Assembly (NCBI RefSeq): GCF_000240165.1
Contig: NC_017586.1
Location: 6,213,228-6,277,227, forward strand
DNA: 64,000 nt
Direction: 5' to 3'
Origin: Streptantibioticus cattleyicolor NRRL 8057 = DSM 46488
GTDB taxonomy: Bacteria > Actinomycetota > Actinomycetes > Streptomycetales > Streptomycetaceae
Both the position numbers and the translations under genes were made by a program. Shown piece after piece: positions 1 to 9,250 of the stretch (position 1 is its first letter; each line of letters begins with the position of its first letter). Under the pieces are notes generated by a model, which saw only the letters and a list, made by a program, of their open reading frames with translations, made no database searches and was not told where the DNA came from.

Positions 1-1181
1 CGCACTCGGCGGCCCTGCAACGCGCCGAGGAGGCCCACGACCGCCTCACCGACCTGGTGCTGCGCGGCGGGGACGTGCCCGAGGTGGCGACCGCGGTGGC
101 CGGACTGCTCGACGGGCCGATCACCGTCCACGACCCGGCCGGCCGGGTGACGGCAGCCGTACGCCCCGGCGGCGCCGCCTTCGCCGCCGACGGCCTGGAC
201 CCGCGGGAGATCACCACCGCCACCGAGGACTCCCGGGCCGCCGCCCGCGCCGTGCGCCGGGACGGGCGCTGGGTGTGCGCCGTACTCGCCGGACCCGAAC
301 TGCTCGCCGCGCTGGTGCTGCACGGCCGCGGCGGCCTCGGTGACTCCGACCGCCGGCTGTTCGAACGCGCCGCCGTGGTCACCGGACTGCTGCTGCTGTT
401 GCGCCGCACGGTCGCCGAGACCGAGAACCGGATCCGCGGCGAACTCGTCACCGACCTGCTCACCGACCCCGGACGGGACCCGGCGGGGCTCGCCGAACGC
501 GGCCGGCGCCTCGGGGTCGACCTGGACCGGCCGCATCTGCTGCTGGTCGCCGAGGCACCCGCCGGGGCCCGGGAGAAACTCGGCGGCGCCGCCGTACGCT
601 ACCTCTTCGGTGCCGACGCCGACGGGGTGAGCGCCGAACACGCCGGCGGCGTGGTGCTGCTGATCGCCGACGACGGCGGGCGGCTGCCGCCCGGCGACAC
701 CGCCCGTGCCACGGCCGCCCAGCTCGGCCAGCTCACCGGCGCCCCCGTCACCGTCGCCGCCGCCGGACCCGCCGCCGGCCCGCGCGACCTGGCCGCCGCC
801 CACGCCGAAGCCGTCCGCTGCCTGCGCGCGATGCGCGTCCTGGGCCGCACCGGCGACGGGGCCTGCCCCGCCGAACTCGGCTTCCTGGGCGTGGTGTTGG
901 GGAACGGGCACGACGTGGCCGACTTCGTCACCGCCACCCTGGGGCCACTGCTCGGGTACGACGCCCGCCGTGGCACCGAACTCGTGCGCACCCTGGACGC
1001 CTACTTCTCCTGCGGCGCCAGCCTCACCCGGGCCAAGGACGAACTCCACGTCCACGTCAACACCGTCGTCCAGCGCCTTGAACGCGTCCAGGCCCTCCTC
1101 GGCCCCGACTGGAACACCCCCGACCGCGCGCTGGAACTCCAACTCGCCCTGCGGCTACGGCGGCTCGGCGACCACAAGTGA
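1..1181 (+). CDS. PucR/CdaR-type transcriptional regulator (5' truncated)
   Basis: The reading frame is open from the first bases of the window, so the start lies upstream and only the C-terminal part is present. The visible part has an N-terminal GAF-like/sensor stretch, an A/G/R-rich middle region and a C-terminal helix-turn-helix (residues roughly 315-350, with DELHVHVNTVVQRLERV). This arrangement is typical of PucR/CdaR-family regulators, whose C-terminal HTH follows a sensory domain. Such proteins usually control catabolic or developmental genes. The next gene starts 63 bp downstream on the same strand, but nothing ties them functionally. The target genes cannot be deduced. Confidence 0.85.
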   Translation, partial: HSAALQRAEEAHDRLTDLVLRGGDVPEVATAVAGLLDGPITVHDPAGRVTAAVRPGGAAFAADGLDPREITTATEDSRAAARAVRRDGRWVCAVLAGPELLAALVLHGRGGLGDSDRRLFERAAVVTGLLLLLRRTVAETENRIRGELVTDLLTDPGRDPAGLAERGRRLGVDLDRPHLLLVAEAPAGAREKLGGAAVRYLFGADADGVSAEHAGGVVLLIADDGGRLPPGDTARATAAQLGQLTGAPVTVAAAGPAAGPRDLAAAHAEAVRCLRAMRVLGRTGDGACPAELGFLGVVLGNGHDVADFVTATLGPLLGYDARRGTELVRTLDAYFSCGASLTRAKDELHVHVNTVVQRLERVQALLGPDWNTPDRALELQLALRLRRLGDHK

Positions 1182-1244
1182 CCCAGGCGAACACCTCGTC
1201 ACTGGCCCGCGTCCGGCGGCCCCGCGCCCACTACCGTCTACCGC

Positions 1245-1883
1245 ATGAACGACGACAACCGCACCGTACCCGCCGACCACCGGACCACCGTCGACTTCTA
1301 CTTCGACGCCGCCTGCCCGTTCGCCTGGATCACCTCCCGCTGGATCCTGGAGGTGGGGGCGCGACGCGACATCGAGGTGCGGTTCCACGTGATGAGCCTG
1401 TACCTGCACAACATCGGCAACGAACTCCCGGACTGGTACCGGGAGCTGGTCGACAAGTCGATGGGCCCGGCCCGGGTCGCCGCCGCCGTCGCACAACACC
1501 ACGGCGCCGAACGGCTGCGCGACCTCTACACCGCCTTCGGCACCCGCATCCACCAGCGCGGCAACGACGACTTCGACGCCGTGATCGCCGAATCCCTCGC
1601 CGAACTCGGTCTCCCCGCCCAGCTCGCCGCGGCCGCCCACACCACCGACTACGACGAGGCGCTGCGCGCGGCGCACGACGCGGGCAAGGACCCGGCGGCC
1701 GGGGCCTACGTCGGCACCCCCACCCTGCACATCGACGGCGTCGCCTTCTTCGGCCCGGTGCTCAACTCGATACCGCGCGGCGAGGACGCGTTGCGGGTCT
1801 TCGACGGCTTCCGGCTGCTCGCCGGCTACCCGGACTTCTTCGAACTCAAGCGCACCCGCACCGGCCCGCTCAACGTCCACTGA
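1245..1883 (+). CDS. DsbA-family protein, mycothiol-dependent nitroreductase (Rv2466c-like)
   Basis: This 212-residue thioredoxin-fold protein has the N-terminal motif CPFAW at residues 24-28 followed by TSRWILEV, and a cis-proline segment GTPTLHID near residue 162. Both fit the actinobacterial Rv2466c-like group of mycothiol-linked reductases. Rv2466c itself has a CPWC dithiol; here the second position is alanine, so a monothiol mechanism using mycothiol is likely. It is predicted to be cytosolic and to act in thiol redox or electrophile handling. The ATG start follows a short spacer after the PucR-type gene. Confidence 0.85.
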   Translation: MNDDNRTVPADHRTTVDFYFDAACPFAWITSRWILEVGARRDIEVRFHVMSLYLHNIGNELPDWYRELVDKSMGPARVAAAVAQHHGAERLRDLYTAFGTRIHQRGNDDFDAVIAESLAELGLPAQLAAAAHTTDYDEALRAAHDAGKDPAAGAYVGTPTLHIDGVAFFGPVLNSIPRGEDALRVFDGFRLLAGYPDFFELKRTRTGPLNVH

Positions 1884-1902
1884 CGGCGTCCGCCGCCGCG
1901 GC

Positions 1903-2373
1903 TCACCCCTCGTAGGCGTCCCGCAACGCCTGGATGTCGAGCTTGGACATGGTGAGCATGGCCCGCATCACCCGGTCCGACCTGACCGGATCGGGATCGG
2001 ACAGCAACTCGGTCAGCACGGTGGGCACGATCTGCCACGACACCCCGAACCGGTCCTTGAGCCAGCCGCACGGCCCGTGCTGGCCGCCCTCGCCGAGCGC
2101 ACGCCACAACGCGTCGACCTCCTCCTGCGTGGCGCAGTCCACGTAGAGGGAGATCGCCTCGGTGAAGGTGTGGTGCGGGCCGCCGTTGAGCGCGATGAAA
2201 CGCTGGCCGGCCAGCTCGAAGACAACGGTCATCACCGTGCCCGGCGTCCCCGGCCCGGCCTCGCCGTACCGCTGGACCTGCACCACCCGCGAGTCGTCGA
2301 AGACGGAGGTGTAGTGCCGTACCGCCTCTTCGGCCTGGTCGTCGTACCAGAGAAATGTGGTGATTTTCTGCAT
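1903..2373 (-). CDS. VOC-fold protein (PhnB-like, 3-demethylubiquinone methyltransferase domain)
   Basis: A 156-residue protein beginning MQKITTFLWYDDQAEEAVRHY, the hallmark of the PhnB-like branch of the vicinal-oxygen-chelate superfamily. The segments FIALNGGPHHTFTEAIS and CGWLKDRFGVSWQIVP are also characteristic. The substrate is unknown: annotated relatives include resistance-like proteins and enzymes of uncharacterised function. It converges with the DsbA-like gene with only about 20 bp between stop codons. Confidence 0.85.
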   Translation of the reverse strand: MQKITTFLWYDDQAEEAVRHYTSVFDDSRVVQVQRYGEAGPGTPGTVMTVVFELAGQRFIALNGGPHHTFTEAISLYVDCATQEEVDALWRALGEGGQHGPCGWLKDRFGVSWQIVPTVLTELLSDPDPVRSDRVMRAMLTMSKLDIQALRDAYEG

Positions 2374-2489
2374 GACGTGATGGTGTCACGCATCCGGGTC
2401 CCCGCGCCGTCGAAAGGGGCTTTCGGCGTGCCGGGACCCGTGTGTTCCGGCCGCGCGCCCGGTCGGGGCGCGGCCGGAACCGGGCCGGG

Positions 2490-2939
2490 TCAGACCTGGC
2501 CGCGCCAGCCGCCGGTCTCCCGGCCCCGGGACTCGATGTATTCCTTGAAGTTGTGCAGGTCGTTCTTGGCCTGCCGCTTCACGAAGCCCAGCTTGTCGCC
2601 GATGGTGTCGGCGAGCCCCTGCGGGTCGTGGTCGAGCTGGAGCATCACCTTGGTGTGGGTGTCGTCGAGCCGGTGGAAGGTGACCACACCGGCCTGCCGG
2701 GCCTCGCCCTGCACCGTGGTCCAGGCCACCCGCTCGTCGGGGATCTGCTCGGTGATCTCCGCGTCGAACTCACGCCGGTTGCCGCCGACCTTGGTCACCC
2801 AGTGCGTCAGCGTCGGGGTGCGCTGCTCGATGCGCTCGACACCCTCCATGAAGTTGGGGAACTCCTCGAACTGCGTCCACTGGTTGTAGGCCGTGGTCAG
2901 CGGGACGTCGACCGCGATGGATTCCTCGACGTGCGACAT
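2490..2939 (-). CDS. SRPBCC (START-like) family protein
   Basis: The 149-residue product starts MSHVEESIAVDVPLTTAYNQW, characteristic of polyketide-cyclase/dehydrase-like SRPBCC proteins with a hydrophobic ligand cavity. The conserved WTQFEEFPNFMEGVERI segment matches the group often annotated as cyclase or membrane-stress proteins. I chose the internal ATG at 2939 because a GAGGAG ribosome-binding site lies just upstream and the domain begins there; upstream in-frame codons look non-coding. It lies 171 bp beyond the ferredoxin reductase stop and is probably a separate unit. The ligand is unknown. Confidence 0.85.
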   Translation of the reverse strand: MSHVEESIAVDVPLTTAYNQWTQFEEFPNFMEGVERIEQRTPTLTHWVTKVGGNRREFDAEITEQIPDERVAWTTVQGEARQAGVVTFHRLDDTHTKVMLQLDHDPQGLADTIGDKLGFVKRQAKNDLHNFKEYIESRGRETGGWRGQV

Positions 2940-3110
2940 GTCGCAGCACTCCTCGATGTGCGAGAGGTATCGGTCACTCCGCCATCGCGTACCCGCAGCG
3001 GACCATGTGATGCCTTTTCTCCCGGTTCCGCCGCACACCTCGCGGACGCGGCGGCGGGACCGGACGGGGAAGGGGTCCGTCCGGTCCCGCCGCCGCGCTT
3101 CCGCCCGGCG

Positions 3111-4355
3111 TCAGCCCACCGGGGCCACCGCCTGGTCGCGGACGGCCTGGGCCTGCGCCCATCCGGTGGGCGTGGCGGCCAGCGCGCGCAGCGCCCGCAG
3201 CTGCCGGGGCGGCACGCCGATCGCCGCCACCCCGGTCACCCGCTCGTCGTCGCCGTAGAGCGCGACGACCCGGCGCGTACCGCCGTCCTCCACCGTGACC
3301 TCGGTCCGCGTGGCGCCCGCGAGCAGCCCGTACGCCTGGAGCTTCAGGTCGTACTGGTCGGACCAGAAGTACGGCACCGGGGCGAACGGGGTGCGCTCGC
3401 CGCCGTCCGGCACCAGCTCCGCCAGCAGGTTGCGGGCGGCGGCCATGCCCTGCTCGGTGGCGTTCATCCGGTGCTCGACACGCAGCCGGCGCCGGTAACC
3501 GGGGTGGTCCCAGCGAGCCACGTCACCGGCCGCGTAGACACCCGGCGCGGCGGCGCAGTACGCGTCGCAGCCCAGGCCGTCGGCGGTGTCGAGGGCGGCG
3601 TCACCACGCAGCCACTCCACCGCCGGAACCGAGCCGACGGCCACCAGCACGGTGTCGGCGGGCAGCCGTTCGCCACCGGCCAGCCGCACCCCCGACACCC
3701 GGCCGTCCGACCCCTCGAACCCCTCGACCGCGGCGGTCAGCAGCGTCACGCCGTGCGCCCGGTGCTCGGCCGCGAGCACCTGGCCCACCTCGTCCCCGAC
3801 GACCCGGGCCATCGGCAGCGGCTCGGCGCCCACCAGCGTGACCTCGTGGCCCAACGTCCGTGCCACGGCGGCGGCTTCGGCACCCAGCACACCGTTGCCG
3901 ACCACCACCAGCCGCGCCCCGCCGCCCTCCGGCAGCCGGCCGCGCAGCGCCAGCGCGTCGTCCAGGGTGCGCAGCGTGTGGACCCCGGCGAGCCCCTCGC
4001 CGCCGGGCAGCGTACGTGCCCGTACCCCGGTCGCCACGATCACGCCGTCACACACCAGCCGTTCGCCGTCGGCCAGGGTGACCGTGCGGGTGGCGGAGTC
4101 CAGCGCGGTGGCGGCGGTGCCGAGGCGCAGGTCGAGTCCGAGGGCGTCGAGCTGCTCGGTGGTGCGCAGGTGCAGCCGGTCCGGTGTCCAGTCGCCGGCC
4201 AGCAGCTGCTTGGACAGCGGCGGACGGTCGTACGGCGGGTGGGGTTCGTCGCCTATCAGCGTCAGCCGGCCGGTCCAGCCGAAGCGGCGCAGCCCCTCGA
4301 CGGCGGCGAGACCGGCCGCCGAGGCGCCGACGACGGCGATGTGCCCGGTGCTCAC
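3111..4355 (-). CDS. FAD-dependent ferredoxin reductase
   Basis: A 414-residue pyridine-nucleotide-disulphide oxidoreductase with an N-terminal FAD-binding Rossmann motif (VVGASAAGLAAVEG), the PPYDRPPLSKQLL signature of ferredoxin reductases, a second NAD-binding motif (VVVGNGVLGAEAA) and the FAD motif YAAGDVARW. It should pass electrons from NAD(P)H to the ferredoxin encoded immediately upstream. The start codon overlaps the ferredoxin stop by 4 bp (ATGA), so translation is probably coupled. It is the last gene of the P450-ferredoxin-reductase operon. Confidence 0.93.
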   Translation of the reverse strand: MSTGHIAVVGASAAGLAAVEGLRRFGWTGRLTLIGDEPHPPYDRPPLSKQLLAGDWTPDRLHLRTTEQLDALGLDLRLGTAATALDSATRTVTLADGERLVCDGVIVATGVRARTLPGGEGLAGVHTLRTLDDALALRGRLPEGGGARLVVVGNGVLGAEAAAVARTLGHEVTLVGAEPLPMARVVGDEVGQVLAAEHRAHGVTLLTAAVEGFEGSDGRVSGVRLAGGERLPADTVLVAVGSVPAVEWLRGDAALDTADGLGCDAYCAAAPGVYAAGDVARWDHPGYRRRLRVEHRMNATEQGMAAARNLLAELVPDGGERTPFAPVPYFWSDQYDLKLQAYGLLAGATRTEVTVEDGGTRRVVALYGDDERVTGVAAIGVPPRQLRALRALAATPTGWAQAQAVRDQAVAPVG

Positions 4356-4546
4356 TCGTGGACCTGGATGACGGCGGCCGGGCAGATGGTGGCGGCCTCA
4401 CGGACCGCGTCGTGCTGGTCGGCCGGCGGCTCGGCGTCGAGGAGGACGACGACGCCGTCCTCGTCCCGCTGGTCGAAGACCTCGGGCGCGACCAGGACGC
4501 ACTGTCCGGCGGCGCAGCACTTGTCGGCGTCCAGGGTGATCTTCAT
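4352..4546 (-). CDS. [3Fe-4S]-type ferredoxin
   Basis: A 64-residue acidic ferredoxin with Cys10, Cys16 and the late Cys-Pro (residues 55-56), which fits a C-x5-C...CP [3Fe-4S] cluster. A further Cys11 sits next to the first ligand. Small ferredoxins of this kind typically sit beside actinobacterial P450 genes and deliver single electrons to the haem. It lies between the P450 (59 bp upstream) and the reductase (4-bp overlap), making a self-contained three-component monooxygenase system. Confidence 0.93.
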   Translation of the reverse strand: MKITLDADKCCAAGQCVLVAPEVFDQRDEDGVVVLLDAEPPADQHDAVREAATICPAAVIQVHE

Positions 4547-4605
4547 GGCGTACTCCGGTGATGTGTGGTGTTACGGGACTTCGGGGGACGTGGCGGGGGA
4601 GCGGG

Positions 4606-5823
4606 TCACCAGGTGACCGGCAGCGCGTGGCAGCCGTAGATCGCCATGTCGGTACGGAACGGGATCTCCTCCACCGGCACCGCGGGCCGCAGCCCGGGGA
4701 ACCGGCGCAGCAGCGTGCCGATGACGACCTGGAGCTCCACCCGGGCCAGCGCCTGGCCCAGGCACTGGTGGATGCCGTAGCCGAAGGCGACGTGGTGCTG
4801 GGCGTTGGGACGGCACACGTCCAGCCGGTCGGGGTCGGCGAAGACGGTCTCGTCCCGGTTGGCGGACGGCACCGCGGCCACCACACCCTCCCCGGCCCGG
4901 ATGAGCCGGCCGCCGACCTCCACGTCCTCGGTGGCCACCCGGCGCGGACCGTTGCGGATGATGCTGTGGTAACGCAGCAGCTCCTCCACGGCGCCGCGGA
5001 TCAGCCCGGGTTCGGCACGCAGCCGGTCCGCGGACGCCTGGTCGCGCATCAGGGTGAGCGCGCTCAGGCCGATCATGTTGGCGGTGGTCTCGTGTCCGGC
5101 GACCAGCAGCAGCGCGGCGAAGGCCACCACGTCGTCGTGGGTGATCTCGCCGGGGCGCTCCTGCTCGACGATGAGCCGGCTGAGGATGTCGTCACCCGGC
5201 TCCGCCTCCTTCGCCGACACCAACTGGTGCAGGTAGTCCCGCAGTTCGCCGCGGGCCACGTCCCGTTCCGCCTCGCTGACGGTACGGGAGAGCAGCGTAC
5301 CGGTGAGCCGCTGGAAGATGGTGTGGTCCTCGTAGGGGACGCCGAGCAGCAGGCTGATCACGAGCGACGGCACCGGCAGCGCCAGCGCCTCGACCAGGTC
5401 GACCGGCTCCCCGGCCGCGTGCGCGCGGGACATCTCGTCGCACAACTCGTCGGTGATGCGCTGGACTTCGGGGCGGAGCGCCTCCACCCGCTTGACCATG
5501 AACTCCCGGGTGACCATGCGGCGCAGCCGGGTGTGCTCGGGCGGGTCCATGCGGATGAAGCCGCGGTTCTCGGTGCTGGCACCGCCCGTCATGCCGCTGA
5601 GCGGATACCCCGGCAGCGTGGTGTCCGAGCTGAACCGCGGGTCGCCGAGGATCGCCCGGATGTCCGCGTACCGGGTGGCCAGCCAGGCCCAGCTGCCGTC
5701 CGCCAGGGAGATGCGGCTGATCGGCTCCTCGGTGCGCAGCCGGGCGAACTGGGCCGGAGGGTCGAACGGGCAGCCGGCGGGCGGCTCGACCGGCAGCGGG
5801 GCGGGGTCAGAGGTGAGTGTCAT
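4606..5823 (-). CDS. Cytochrome P450 (CYP105-like)
   Basis: A 405-residue soluble bacterial P450. It has the I-helix motif AGHETT (around residue 245), an ExxR motif within EELLRYH, and the haem-binding loop FGYGIHQCLG with its cysteine ligand near residue 354. General similarity, such as the opening CPFDPPAQFARLR, is to CYP105/CYP107-type enzymes. The substrate cannot be inferred. Its redox partners follow directly. Upstream is an AT-rich stretch with a small dyad (5889-5900) and then a TetR gene, so the operon is probably repressed by a TetR protein. Confidence 0.95.
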   Translation of the reverse strand: MTLTSDPAPLPVEPPAGCPFDPPAQFARLRTEEPISRISLADGSWAWLATRYADIRAILGDPRFSSDTTLPGYPLSGMTGGASTENRGFIRMDPPEHTRLRRMVTREFMVKRVEALRPEVQRITDELCDEMSRAHAAGEPVDLVEALALPVPSLVISLLLGVPYEDHTIFQRLTGTLLSRTVSEAERDVARGELRDYLHQLVSAKEAEPGDDILSRLIVEQERPGEITHDDVVAFAALLLVAGHETTANMIGLSALTLMRDQASADRLRAEPGLIRGAVEELLRYHSIIRNGPRRVATEDVEVGGRLIRAGEGVVAAVPSANRDETVFADPDRLDVCRPNAQHHVAFGYGIHQCLGQALARVELQVVIGTLLRRFPGLRPAVPVEEIPFRTDMAIYGCHALPVTW

Positions 5824-5883
5824 GTCGCTCCTTCACACGCGCCCCGGCAACGGGCACGCGACGAGTGCTTCGCCTAACAAGCG

Positions 5884-5913
5884 TAAACTTACATGTGTAA
5901 TGATCAAGTAAAC
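5884..5913 (-). promoter_or_regulatory. AT-rich promoter/operator candidate upstream of the P450 operon
   Basis: A local AT-rich island in otherwise GC-rich DNA holds the inverted repeat TTACA-TG-TGTAA (5889-5900) and two copies of a GTAAAC motif. It lies 60-90 bp upstream of the P450 start, where a promoter and TetR-type operator would be expected. The link to the TetR gene next door is inferred from position only. Confidence 0.4.
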
Positions 5914-6100
5914 CGCCCGGGGTGGCGGTTGAGCGCCCGAGGGGCCCGCGACCCGGCCCCGCGCACGCGAAGAAGCCCGGCGGCGTCGGTACGCGGCCGG
6001 GCTCGGCGGGGGCTTCTGGGAGGGGGCGGAGGGGCGGCCCTCGGCGTTCCGGCGGCGGGCGCGTCGTCAACGCCCCGGCGTCGTCAACGCCCCGGCGTCG

Positions 6101-6766
6101 TCAGCGTTCCAGCAGCAGATGCAGGATCTCGTCCACGAACCGGTCCAGCCGGCTGGTGTCCTTCTGGCTCGGCATGACCTGCCAGATCATCACCCGCCCG
6201 TGGATCGCCGACCACAACACGTACGGCGCCTGGGCGCGCTCACCGCGCACCCGCCAGCCCGCCTCCTCGCAGGCGGTCAGCGCGTCGTGCCAACTGCGCA
6301 CCAGCACCCCGGCCGGATGCCCCGCCAGCCGCTCCGGCCCCACCGGGGTCTGCCGGGTCTCGTACAGCAGCCGGTAGGTCGCCGGGTGCTCGACGGCGTA
6401 ACGGCAGTAGGCACGCAACTGGGCCCGGAGCCGGGCCACGGGGAGTTCGTGATCGGCCGCCTCACGCGGGGCGGACGGCGGTGGTGTGCGGTCGGCCTGC
6501 GCCGCGGCCTCGGTCATCGCGTGGGCCAGCCGCTCGTAGTTGACCTCCAGCGTCGCCCACACCAACTCCGTCTTGTCGGAGAAGTGCCGGTAGATGCTGG
6601 GCGCGGCGACACCCGCCTCACGGGCCACGGCACGCAACGACAAGGCGTCCTCGCTGCCCACCTGCTCCAGCAGCCGCTCCGTCGCGCGCAGCAGCTCACC
6701 CCGGAGCCGGTCGCCCTGCCCGCGCGGATTGCGGGCCCGTACGGCCGCGCGTTCCGTCACCGCCAC
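6101..6766 (-). CDS. TetR-family transcriptional regulator
   Basis: A 221-residue protein with an N-terminal TetR helix-turn-helix (SLRAVAREAGVAAPSIYRHF, about residues 43-62) and a variable all-alpha ligand domain with the C-terminal HGRVMIWQVMPS segment common in this family. It lies upstream of the P450 operon on the same strand, separated by 277 bp that contain the AT-rich dyad. It is the best candidate repressor of that operon, but this is inferred from position. The inducing ligand is unknown. Confidence 0.9.
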   Translation of the reverse strand: MAVTERAAVRARNPRGQGDRLRGELLRATERLLEQVGSEDALSLRAVAREAGVAAPSIYRHFSDKTELVWATLEVNYERLAHAMTEAAAQADRTPPPSAPREAADHELPVARLRAQLRAYCRYAVEHPATYRLLYETRQTPVGPERLAGHPAGVLVRSWHDALTACEEAGWRVRGERAQAPYVLWSAIHGRVMIWQVMPSQKDTSRLDRFVDEILHLLLER

Positions 6767-6916
6767 CCGCCCTTTCCTCGACTCGTCCGACGTTCCCGGC
6801 GCCGCCCGCCGGACGGCCCCGCACCCACCATTGTCCGGTACGGCGCCCTCCCCAGCCTTTCACACCGGCCCGCACACCCCCTCACCAGGGACGACGACGC
6901 GCCCGGGACCGCCCCG

Positions 6917-7588
6917 TCAACCGGGCCGACGACCCGTCAGATACGCCGTCGGCGGGGAACACCACGGGTTGGCCCCCGCTCCGGGGACCGCGCAGTGCAC
7001 CACCGCGCCCCGCTCGGCCGCGGTACGCGCCACCAGCGGCGCGGCCTGCTCGGGCACCCCGTACACCAGGTGACCGAGGCGCCCCGCACGGTGATCGCGG
7101 GCCCACCCCGGCGTGGCCGCCCGCCGGTACACCTCCCACGGCCCCTCGAACGTCACCAGCAGATCGGCGACGGCGGCGTACCCGGGATCCGGGTGCACCC
7201 CGTGGTTGAGCACCACCCGCCCGGCCCCCAGCGCCCGCGCCGCCCGCACCAGCCGACGGCACCGCCGGACCAGCCCGGCCCCGGCCGGCGCCTGGTCGAG
7301 GAAGACCCCGTCCACCCGGTACCAGGCCCGGTGACGGCACACGTCCGCCACGACCGCGCGCACCGGACGCCGCCCGTACGCCACGTCCACGTACCCCAGC
7401 ACCGGCACCCCGGCCGCCCGCAGCAGGCAGGCCGCCGCCACGTACGCCCGGTCCCGCACCGCACCCGGCCCGTCCGCCACGTTGAGCACCACCCCGTACA
7501 ACTCCGACGGATCCCGCGCCAGCGCCGACCACGCCGCGGGGTCCTCGGCCGGATGGACGTACAACGGCACCAGCACCCGCCCCGTCAC
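6917..7588 (-). CDS. Spherulation-specific family 4 protein (galactosaminogalactan-type glycoside hydrolase fold)
   Basis: The 223-residue product begins VTGRVLVPLYVHPAEDPAAW and contains LYGVVLNVADGPG, VLGYVDVAYG, VDGVFLDQAPAG and LLVTFEGPWEVY. These features match spherulin-4 (Sph3/GH135-like) beta/alpha-barrel proteins. Members of that family cleave alpha-linked N-acetylgalactosamine polymers, and related domains occur in PelA. The GTG at 7588 is chosen because it overlaps the stop of the upstream epimerase gene (GTGA). No secretion signal is visible. It is the last gene of the putative exopolysaccharide operon, which suggests a role in trimming or quality control of the polymer. Confidence 0.8.
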   Translation of the reverse strand: MTGRVLVPLYVHPAEDPAAWSALARDPSELYGVVLNVADGPGAVRDRAYVAAACLLRAAGVPVLGYVDVAYGRRPVRAVVADVCRHRAWYRVDGVFLDQAPAGAGLVRRCRRLVRAARALGAGRVVLNHGVHPDPGYAAVADLLVTFEGPWEVYRRAATPGWARDHRAGRLGHLVYGVPEQAAPLVARTAAERGAVVHCAVPGAGANPWCSPPTAYLTGRRPG

Positions 7589-8490
7589 GACACACCCCTC
7601 GCCACCCGGGGCGCCGAGGCACACCACAGATCCCGCACCGACTCCGTAAGCGGGATCCGGGGCCGCCACCCCAGCGCCCGCGCCGCCAGCGTGATGTCCG
7701 CCCGCTGCCAGCCCACCCCGCCCGACCGCGCCGACACGGCACCGCTCTCCTCCAGCGCACCACGGAAACCGGCGGCCGACGCCAACTGCCGGACCAGCTC
7801 CCGCACCGGCACCGCACGCCCCGCGGCCACGTTCACCAGCCGCGGCAACGTCCCCGGCGCGGTCACCGCGAGCACGGCGGCCCGCGCCACGTCACGCACG
7901 TCCACGAAGTCCCGGTACGCCGACAGATCACCCACCCGCACCGTGCCGTCCCGGCCCTGACGCCGCAGCTCGGCGGCGAGCCGGCCCGGCAGCCCGGCCG
8001 CCGGCGCCCCCGGCCCGACCGGGTTGAACACCCGCAGCACCACCGCGTCCAGCGGCGCCGCCACCACCGTCAACGTCCCCGCCAGCTTGGTCGCGCCGTA
8101 CACCCCCACCGGACACACCGGCGCCGACTCCGACAACGCCACCCCCTCCGGACCGGCCCCGTACTCGGCCGCCGACCCCAGATGCACCAGCCGCACCCCC
8201 GGCGCCGCCAGGGCCAGGGCGGCACACAACACCGCCGGTCCCCGAGCGTTGGCCTCCGCGAGTGCCGTCGGATCACCGCCCACCGCCCCCGCGCAGTTGA
8301 CCACCGCGTCCACCGCCAGCTCCCGCACCGCCGACGCCAGCACCGGCACCGGCACACTCCCCAGGTCGGCACAGAGATCGTTCCCCGCGGCCCGCCCGCC
8401 CACCAGCACCCGCACACCCGGCAGCGCGCGCAGGCACGCGACGGTGTGACCGCCGACGAACCCCCGCGCGCCCAGCACCAGAACCCGCAC
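7585..8490 (-). CDS. NAD-dependent epimerase/dehydratase (extended SDR)
   Basis: A 301-residue extended short-chain dehydrogenase with an N-terminal Rossmann motif (VLVLGARGFVGGH), an LHLGSAAEYG segment, the catalytic YGATK (YxxxK) and a substrate-side VFNPVGPG motif. These features are typical of nucleotide-sugar 4-epimerases and 4-reductases. It sits 6 bp after the nucleotidyltransferase gene and overlaps the spherulin-4 gene by 4 bp, so all three are probably co-translated. The likely role is making an activated hexose or hexosamine for the neighbouring PelF-like transferase; the exact sugar is not determinable. Confidence 0.88.
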   Translation of the reverse strand: MRVLVLGARGFVGGHTVACLRALPGVRVLVGGRAAGNDLCADLGSVPVPVLASAVRELAVDAVVNCAGAVGGDPTALAEANARGPAVLCAALALAAPGVRLVHLGSAAEYGAGPEGVALSESAPVCPVGVYGATKLAGTLTVVAAPLDAVVLRVFNPVGPGAPAAGLPGRLAAELRRQGRDGTVRVGDLSAYRDFVDVRDVARAAVLAVTAPGTLPRLVNVAAGRAVPVRELVRQLASAAGFRGALEESGAVSARSGGVGWQRADITLAARALGWRPRIPLTESVRDLWCASAPRVARGVS

Positions 8491-8496
8491 CGGCCG

Positions 8497-9210
8497 TCAC
8501 GCCCCCCGCAGCAACAGGCCGCGGTGCGTGGTGAACTCCGCGTTGGCCCGGTCGTAGTCGGCCGGACGCCCGATGTCCAGCCAGTACCCGCCGAAGTCGT
8601 AACTGGCCGGTGACCGCCCCGCCGCCAGCAGATCCAGCACCAGCTCGTCGAAGCCCAACGGCAGCCCCGCCGTGTACGGATCGAGCGCGGCCCGGGTCAG
8701 CCCGTACACCCCCATCGACACCCGGTAGGCCATGCTGGGTTTCTCGGTGAAGCCCACCACCCGCCCGGCGTGCGTGGTCAGCACGCCGAAGTCGATGGTG
8801 ACGCTGCGCTCGTAGGTGGCGATGGTCAGCGGCGGCCCCTCGGCGCGGTGCCGCCGCAGCATGTCGCCGTAGTCGAGATCGGTGAGCACGTCACCGTTCA
8901 TCACCAGGAAGTGCTCCGGCAGCCGGTCGCGCAGGGTCAGCAACGGGCCGATGGTGCCCAACGGGCTCTCCTCGACCGCGTAGTCGACCCGCAGCCCCCA
9001 CTGCGAGCCGTCCCCGACGTACGCCCGGATGATGTGTCCGAGGTGGCCGATGGCCAGCGTGCAGGTGGTGAAACCGGACGAGGCGAGCTGCCGCAGCACG
9101 ATCTCCAGGATCGGATGCTGGTCGCCGATGGGCACCAGCGGCTTGGGCAGAGCGGTGGTGTAGGGACGCAGCCGGATGCCTTTGCCTCCGGCGAGAATGA
9201 CCGCGTGCAC
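8497..9210 (-). CDS. Sugar-phosphate nucleotidyltransferase
   Basis: A 237-residue protein with the nucleotidyltransferase signature [16 protein letters not shown] followed by [16 protein letters not shown] and the metal-binding [11 protein letters not shown]. It activates a sugar-1-phosphate with an NTP. The GTG at 9210 is preferred because the conserved domain begins right there and a GGGGG ribosome-binding site lies about 8 bases upstream. It is embedded between two SDR sugar-nucleotide genes in the exopolysaccharide operon. RfbA-like and GMP-like identities are both possible. Confidence 0.9.
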   Translation of the reverse strand: MHAVILAGGKGIRLRPYTTALPKPLVPIGDQHPILEIVLRQLASSGFTTCTLAIGHLGHIIRAYVGDGSQWGLRVDYAVEESPLGTIGPLLTLRDRLPEHFLVMNGDVLTDLDYGDMLRRHRAEGPPLTIATYERSVTIDFGVLTTHAGRVVGFTEKPSMAYRVSMGVYGLTRAALDPYTAGLPLGFDELVLDLLAAGRSPASYDFGGYWLDIGRPADYDRANAEFTTHRGLLLRGA

Positions 9211-9250
9211 TGGGAAGACCCCCTTGTGGCGAAGCGTCGGACGGAACGGC

